Assembly (NCBI RefSeq): GCF_000026365.1
Contig: NC_012990.1
Coordinates: 186,001 to 250,000, forward strand
Reading direction: 5' to 3'
DNA from: Zygosaccharomyces rouxii
Taxonomy: Eukaryota > Ascomycota > Saccharomycetes > Saccharomycetales > Saccharomycetaceae
DNA: 64,000 nt
In this document: piece after piece, positions 59,136 to 64,000 of the stretch
How the letters are laid out: every line of letters begins with the position of its first letter
Position numbering within the stretch: the first letter of the stretch is position 1
Position numbers and translations under genes: made by a program
The notes under the pieces: model-generated
What the model saw: only the letters and a program-made list of their open reading frames with translations
Told to the model about the DNA's origin: nothing
Database searches by the model: none

Positions 59136-61739
59136 ATGGAACTGCCATCATTCTTGTCACAACAACCACCACCAGGTTATATACCTGGTATAGGTCGTGG
59201 TGCAACAGGGTTTTCTACCAGAGGGGATAAGAAAGGACCAGCCAAAGTACCCAAGAGATTGCAAAATCAGGATACAGTAAAAGCAGTAGACGGTGATTCT
59301 AAGGAGCAGGATGAAGATTCAGAGGCTGATAAAGTTTTTTCAGATTTAGACTCAAAATTATCTTCAAGAAATAGGTCCAAAAAACGTGAAGGGGACCAGC
59401 AATCTATACCGCATCAGTTTGCAGATTTGAAGAGATCGTTGGCTACAGTCAGTGAGGACCAGTGGTTAAATATACCTGATGCTGGAGATTATACAAGAAA
59501 ACGCAGAAGGGAAAGGTTAGATGAACAATTGAATAGAAAGACTTATGCGGCTCCGGACACCTTACTCATGCCACATGTTAACCTTTCTAAGCTAACTGAA
59601 GAAAGAGAAAAGATGCTTAGTAGGCAGTTGGACTCTAATATCTTTGAAAAAGAAGATTCCAATTCTGTGAATGAAGCCCAAAAGTATCTAAACGACTTGG
59701 AGACATTTGAAGCAGGTCCAAGAGGAGATGAGGAAGATGTCAAAAAGATGAGGACTATTTTACAATCCTATAGAAATGCTGATCCTAAAAAACCTGAAGG
59801 TTGGGTTGCCGCAGCAAGATTGGAAGAGAAAGCTCGAAAATTAAAGACGGCTAGAAATATTATTGAACAGGGGTGTTTGGAATGCCCTAGAAACGAAGAT
59901 GTTTGGTTGGAAAATATCAGATTGAATAGTGCAGATACACAACGTTGTAAAACATTAGCCGCCCAAGGTATAAAATTTAATCCACAATCTTTGCAGCTAT
60001 GGATCAAAGCCGTTGACTTGGAAAGGGAAGTTTTAAATAAGCATAGAGTGGTTAGAAGTTCCCTCCAAGAACTACCACTGTCTGAAGAGTTATGGAAACT
60101 GGCTGTCAAATACAGCGCTGACAAATTCGAAGCTCAAAGGATTTTACAAAAAGCAGTAGAACTGATACCGACTAGCATTGAACTTTGTAGTGCATTAGTT
60201 CATTTACAAAATTACCAAGAGGCAAAACACACTTTAAATGCTGCAAGAAAAGCCATGCCCCGTGAATTGAAAGTGTGGATTTTAGCCGCCGAGGTGGAGG
60301 AAAGTAAAGGTGAAGCAGTTACTGATGAAAGAATTTTGAAACTGTTAAGTAAAGGGATTAAACAGTTAAAAGAGAATGGATTGGAGATTACATTATTGCA
60401 ACTTTTAAAAGAAGCACAATCACTTGTAAAAGAAGGCGGTTTAAGAACCGCTCATGCATTGACACAAGCGGCACTGTCCGAATTTCAAGATGAATATGAA
60501 GCGTCTCGTGTGGTGTCAGAACTATCTGATTCGATTGTAAAGGTAGTGGGATTCAAGATTTTGCTCAAATCGAATCCAACTAAATACAGCTTCTGGCAGT
60601 CGTTGAAGAAGCTTTGTGAGAAGCTGAATAAAATGGACGAATTGTATAATACTTTTGAAACACTTCTATTTGACGAAAGTGAGAATTTTAGGATTTTGAA
60701 ACAGAATCCTCTGTTGTCTCTGATGTATTCCAAAGAAATTTGGAAAAACGGTCATGATATCCCTAAATCACTTGAAATACTCGATAGAGCACAAAATATC
60801 CTGCCTAATTCATTAGAAGTATGGCTTGCAAAGTTGAAATTCTTATGTCTTACCGACCAAGTTGAACTCGCCCAGAAGAGCTTTGCAATGGCAATGGAAA
60901 GATTGAGAGATAGTCAAGTGCCACATTTGGAGAAATTGTATTACAAATATATCAGTTTCTTAAGGTTTCGTCGACAAAATACTGCCGCTATTAAAATGCT
61001 CAATGAAACTTGTATACCCAAATTTCCGAATTGCCCAAAATTTTATCTTCAACTGGGTCAAATTCATTATGATCTGGGTCAAACCGAGGAATCACAAATG
61101 GCTTTTGAGAGGGGGACCAAAATGTTGCCTCAGGGCATTCCTCTGTGGATCTCTCTCGCTAGGATTGAAGAGATTGATCTTAAACGGCCCGCTAAAGCTC
61201 GTTCCATTTTTGACCTTGCCCTCTTAAAGAATCCCGCTAATGAAACGCTGTCATTGGCAAGAGCTCAGATGGAGGCCAGATTAGGCAATTATGATCAGGC
61301 AAGGTTCATCATTCAACAATCCTTGCAGAAACATTCGAAGAGTGCAACATTATGGGCTGAAAATATTCGCATCCTACCATTAAAGAGAGCCAACGTCAAG
61401 AAAACCGTGTTTCAGGATGCACTGAAAAATACAAACAATAGCTGCGAAATTTTGGTGGAAATCGGCATATCCTTCTACAAAGAATTACAGCATGAGACCG
61501 CTATTAAATGGTTTGAAAGAGCTACTAGATCGAACCCATCGTATGGTGATTCCTGGGTTTGGGTCGCCAGATGCTACAAGAAATTGAACCGGAACATCCA
61601 AGAAATAGTCAATCAGGTAGAAATTCATGAACCAACGCATGGTAATCTATGGATAAGTGTCTCTAAGAAGCCAGATACCCAGTACTATAGCTGCTCGAAG
61701 ATTCTCTTGACACTTTTGGAGTCAGAGAATGTGGTGTAA
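59136..61739 (+). CDS. PRP6: U4/U6.U5 tri-snRNP scaffold protein Prp6
   Basis: Prp6 bridges U5 and U4/U6 in the tri-snRNP. The 867-residue product (899 in S. cerevisiae) has the PRP1_N domain first (MELPSFLSQQPPPGYIPGIG, then RGATGFSTRG), a charged linker, RKTYAAPDTLLMPHVNLSKL, then an all-helical HAT/TPR array from about 230 to the end (DPKKPEGWVAAARLEEKARK, CLECPRNEDVWLENIR). The frame extends six codons upstream from GTG; ATG at 59136 is the start. The 300 bp before it, down to tRNA-Leu, are AT-rich with nothing else seen. In S. cerevisiae PRP6 is YBR055C, on another chromosome from PRP28 and CWC2. Confidence 0.94.
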   Translation: MELPSFLSQQPPPGYIPGIGRGATGFSTRGDKKGPAKVPKRLQNQDTVKAVDGDSKEQDEDSEADKVFSDLDSKLSSRNRSKKREGDQQSIPHQFADLKRSLATVSEDQWLNIPDAGDYTRKRRRERLDEQLNRKTYAAPDTLLMPHVNLSKLTEEREKMLSRQLDSNIFEKEDSNSVNEAQKYLNDLETFEAGPRGDEEDVKKMRTILQSYRNADPKKPEGWVAAARLEEKARKLKTARNIIEQGCLECPRNEDVWLENIRLNSADTQRCKTLAAQGIKFNPQSLQLWIKAVDLEREVLNKHRVVRSSLQELPLSEELWKLAVKYSADKFEAQRILQKAVELIPTSIELCSALVHLQNYQEAKHTLNAARKAMPRELKVWILAAEVEESKGEAVTDERILKLLSKGIKQLKENGLEITLLQLLKEAQSLVKEGGLRTAHALTQAALSEFQDEYEASRVVSELSDSIVKVVGFKILLKSNPTKYSFWQSLKKLCEKLNKMDELYNTFETLLFDESENFRILKQNPLLSLMYSKEIWKNGHDIPKSLEILDRAQNILPNSLEVWLAKLKFLCLTDQVELAQKSFAMAMERLRDSQVPHLEKLYYKYISFLRFRRQNTAAIKMLNETCIPKFPNCPKFYLQLGQIHYDLGQTEESQMAFERGTKMLPQGIPLWISLARIEEIDLKRPAKARSIFDLALLKNPANETLSLARAQMEARLGNYDQARFIIQQSLQKHSKSATLWAENIRILPLKRANVKKTVFQDALKNTNNSCEILVEIGISFYKELQHETAIKWFERATRSNPSYGDSWVWVARCYKKLNRNIQEIVNQVEIHEPTHGNLWISVSKKPDTQYYSCSKILLTLLESENVV

Positions 61740-61953
61740 GGCTTTTATGTTAATTATTGAATCCACTTGAAGTGACGATTGAGAAAAAAAAAAAAAAAAT
61801 TCTAAGTATTCCAGAGGAATTTTTCCAATAAGCAATCGAATTTCCAGTGGTTATTATTCCTCAGAATCTCGAGAGATAATTATCTGAGTTAGCGAGTCAT
61901 CGGGGCAACTTACCGGTAGCAGGGTTAGTAGTAGATCATTCATTGTTCCTGCA

Positions 61954-64000
61954 ATGTCGTCAATGTTAGGCACATCTGATCCTGGCACTAATAAAAGTAA
62001 TAGTGACGAGGTTAAACCATTGCAGTCGTCAACCTCCGCCAATTATTTATCGCCTGCATCGCTTGATAACGGATTCTCTTTAACTGGGCCTTCTAGGTTT
62101 ACACCTGACTTATTTTCGAAGAAGGGTAGTGCACCTCCAGTAATTGGTAGCATCGAATTGACTCCATCCGACGATAAGTTGATGGCTACACCCGAGGCCC
62201 TAGCCAGCGCGAATGGAGATATGGGGTCTCAGAAGACTGCAGGTAGTGTTTCTTCTACTGTTACCGACGGTGAAGGTAAAGTGGTGAAGAGGAAATATTC
62301 TAGGAATGGATGTACCGAGTGTAAGAGAAGAAGGATGAAGTGTGATGAAACCAAACCCACATGCTGGCAATGTGCAAGGTTAAATCGTGAATGTGTCTAC
62401 ATTCTGAATGCAAAGAATAAAAAAAGAAAGCCAAGAGAAGCTAGAATTAAGTCTACCGATCGTAATAATAAAAAAGGCTTGGCGAAGACTAATGGTTCCA
62501 TACCGCCTGCTGCTGTGGCAGTGGCTGCTGCTGCTGCCGCTGACGCGAATACCAACAAATTGGAAAAAGATATGATCAACAACATGCAGGTGTTGGAGCT
62601 TCCGAATGTGATTAGTGCCAGTAACATGGATGGATACGATGCGAACTTGTTGATTCAAAATTTGAACGATATGGTCAGTATGAAGTTGAATGATTCCTTT
62701 TCTTTAAATGAAGGCTTGAAAGATTTCCATTTACCTGATCTCGATATTCCAGAATTGATGCCTCAGTCTAAGGCTTCTGAGAATAGTGTACCAATTTCAT
62801 TTTTAGTGAACAACGTGATTACTTTTAACACAAGGTTGAGTTCTTTTCAATTAGGTGGAGTTCATGACAAATACCTAGAAGTTTTTTTTTATGATTGTTT
62901 GGATTCCATAGCACCGTTTTTTCAAAATCAAGGAAATCCTCTAAGGGATATTATACTTTCATTTGCCCGTAACGAGTCTTATTTGTTATCAGCTACACTT
63001 GCTGTGGGGGCCTCTATAGCTCACAGGAATTCAAATAAATTAGAGGATGAGAGAAACTACTGTGCGTATTTATCGCACTGTTTAAGTCTTTTGGGGGAAC
63101 AATTTCAAAATGAGTCTAACGTGATGCATAAGATTGAACCAATAACATTGACAGTTATTATGTTGGCGTGGGATTGTATTAACGCAATGAATTCACAGTG
63201 GAGATCACACTTGAAAGGTGTTACTGATCTTTTTAAAAAAATTAATTCGGGGAATTCTTCTAAAGTCATGAATGTTGCCAAATGTTGGTTTAAAGTGATG
63301 GAAACATTTGCTAGTATAAGTACAGTGCTTGGGGGATCGCTAACTGATGAGCAAGATATGGATTTGATTTTTAACCCGCAAGATTTCCAATACATTGACT
63401 CTTTGAAATTTCTAAATATTATGACGCCGCTAAATGAATTTAACTTATTAAGGGGTCACAAAGAAGATTTTGATCTTGTAATCAAAGAAGTGATTAAAGC
63501 CTTGAATGCAATCAGAGATCAGGAAAAAGAACATTTTGTTGGTGAAGAAGAGATCTTCCCCAAAAATTTGGATTACCTACAATGGACACCGGAAGCCGAT
63601 ACTAAGCAAACACTCTCTTATTTTAATACACAAAAGATTTTGGTGGAAATTGACAAACAGTTAGAATATGAATTCATTGATAAATCCGGTATTATACCGC
63701 CGGAGAGTCAATCACATCCTGATAATAGTCACATTGACGATAATGCCATTGATGTAGTAGTTTTGAGAAGTGGTGAAAGAATTGCTATCAGTTGGTATGA
63801 TATTTCACATCAAACACAAGTCCTTTCCGTCTTACTGACGGTTTTACTGAAACTCTTGGGTATACCGAAGGAATCAATAACCATCCAACAGGTGGTCAAG
63901 AAGATAATGTCTTTTTTCAAATTCTTAGATAGTGATGAAGCACCGCAGAATTCAAGAACTTGTTACAGTAATTTTGCAGTCCTCATTGCGGGTTTCAATG
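61954..64000 (+). CDS. LYS14: Zn2Cys6 transcription activator of lysine genes, 5' part
   Basis: Lys14 activates LYS genes in response to alpha-aminoadipate semialdehyde, binding TCCRNYGGA. The frame runs from ATG at 61954 to the window edge (682 codons of about 790). The Zn2Cys6 cluster is at Cys120, 123, 130, 137, 140 and 147 (NGCTECKRRRMKCDE, PTCWQCARLNREC), preceded by a Ser/Thr-rich N-terminus and followed by a Lys-rich linker. The fungal-specific domain contains SFLVNNVITFNTRLSSFQLG and YDCLDSIAPFFQNQGNPLRD, both nearly identical to yeast Lys14. First in-frame ATG after an upstream TGA at 61885; the A16 run at 61784-61799 lies in its promoter. LYS5 lies about 46 kb to the left. Confidence 0.93.
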   Translation, partial: MSSMLGTSDPGTNKSNSDEVKPLQSSTSANYLSPASLDNGFSLTGPSRFTPDLFSKKGSAPPVIGSIELTPSDDKLMATPEALASANGDMGSQKTAGSVSSTVTDGEGKVVKRKYSRNGCTECKRRRMKCDETKPTCWQCARLNRECVYILNAKNKKRKPREARIKSTDRNNKKGLAKTNGSIPPAAVAVAAAAAADANTNKLEKDMINNMQVLELPNVISASNMDGYDANLLIQNLNDMVSMKLNDSFSLNEGLKDFHLPDLDIPELMPQSKASENSVPISFLVNNVITFNTRLSSFQLGGVHDKYLEVFFYDCLDSIAPFFQNQGNPLRDIILSFARNESYLLSATLAVGASIAHRNSNKLEDERNYCAYLSHCLSLLGEQFQNESNVMHKIEPITLTVIMLAWDCINAMNSQWRSHLKGVTDLFKKINSGNSSKVMNVAKCWFKVMETFASISTVLGGSLTDEQDMDLIFNPQDFQYIDSLKFLNIMTPLNEFNLLRGHKEDFDLVIKEVIKALNAIRDQEKEHFVGEEEIFPKNLDYLQWTPEADTKQTLSYFNTQKILVEIDKQLEYEFIDKSGIIPPESQSHPDNSHIDDNAIDVVVLRSGERIAISWYDISHQTQVLSVLLTVLLKLLGIPKESITIQQVVKKIMSFFKFLDSDEAPQNSRTCYSNFAVLIAGFN

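Overview
The window is a gene-dense, AT-rich nuclear segment of a budding yeast in the family Saccharomycetaceae. It holds 30 recognisable protein genes (CAB2 and LYS14 cut by the window edges), four tRNA genes, one possible extra small gene, and two decayed intergenic islands. Genes are intronless, closely spaced and on both strands; the only intron seen is in tRNA-Tyr. Products match Saccharomyces cerevisiae proteins in length and motifs. Gene names and systematic numbers come from memory of that genome, not from a search.

Gene order is informative. From about 2.6 to 32.5 kb the order interleaves S. cerevisiae chromosome IV genes (UBP1, EXP1, YFH1, HEM25, CYK3, NUP84; YDL122W to YDL116W) with chromosome VII genes (AMS1, CDC43, LYS5, PEX14, NUT1, INO80, ARO2; YGL156W to YGL148W). 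From 32.6 to 56 kb it interleaves chromosome XVI genes (SUV3, ERG10, RMI1, MET12, RAD1, SWI1; YPL029W to YPL016W) with a second chromosome IV set (gluconokinase YDR248C, SKS1/VHS1, TRS23, MNN10, PEX5, PRP28). Such double-conserved synteny marks a lineage that split before the whole-genome duplication. Zygosaccharomyces or Torulaspora would fit; the species is a guess.

Layout. 1-2.6 kb: 5' part of CAB2, then two near-identical tRNA-Ile genes around a decayed coding remnant. 2.6-8.3 kb: PUB1, UBP1, EXP1, YFH1, PBI2. 8.3-24.8 kb: AMS1, CDC43, HEM25, LYS5, PEX14, NUT1, INO80. 25-35 kb: ARO2, CYK3, NUP84, SUV3. 35-43 kb: ERG10, gluconokinase, an SKS1/VHS1-type kinase, a candidate small gene, TRS23, RMI1, MET12. 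43-56 kb: RAD1, SWI1, MNN10, PEX5, PRP28. 56-64 kb: CWC2, a tRNA-Tyr to tRNA-Leu island, PRP6, and the 5' part of LYS14.

Most neighbours are unrelated housekeeping genes, as is normal in yeast. Some pairs share a process: LYS5 and LYS14 (lysine), PEX14 and PEX5 (peroxisomal import), INO80 and SWI1 (chromatin remodelling), and PRP28, CWC2 and PRP6 (splicing, consecutive). No clear novel multi-gene system is visible. The points most worth checking are the small ORF pair and its motif-rich upstream region between the SKS1/VHS1 kinase and TRS23, the triple CACGTG cluster before AMS1, the hexamer-repeat tracts in SWI1, and the two tRNA-bounded islands that look like synteny breakpoints.
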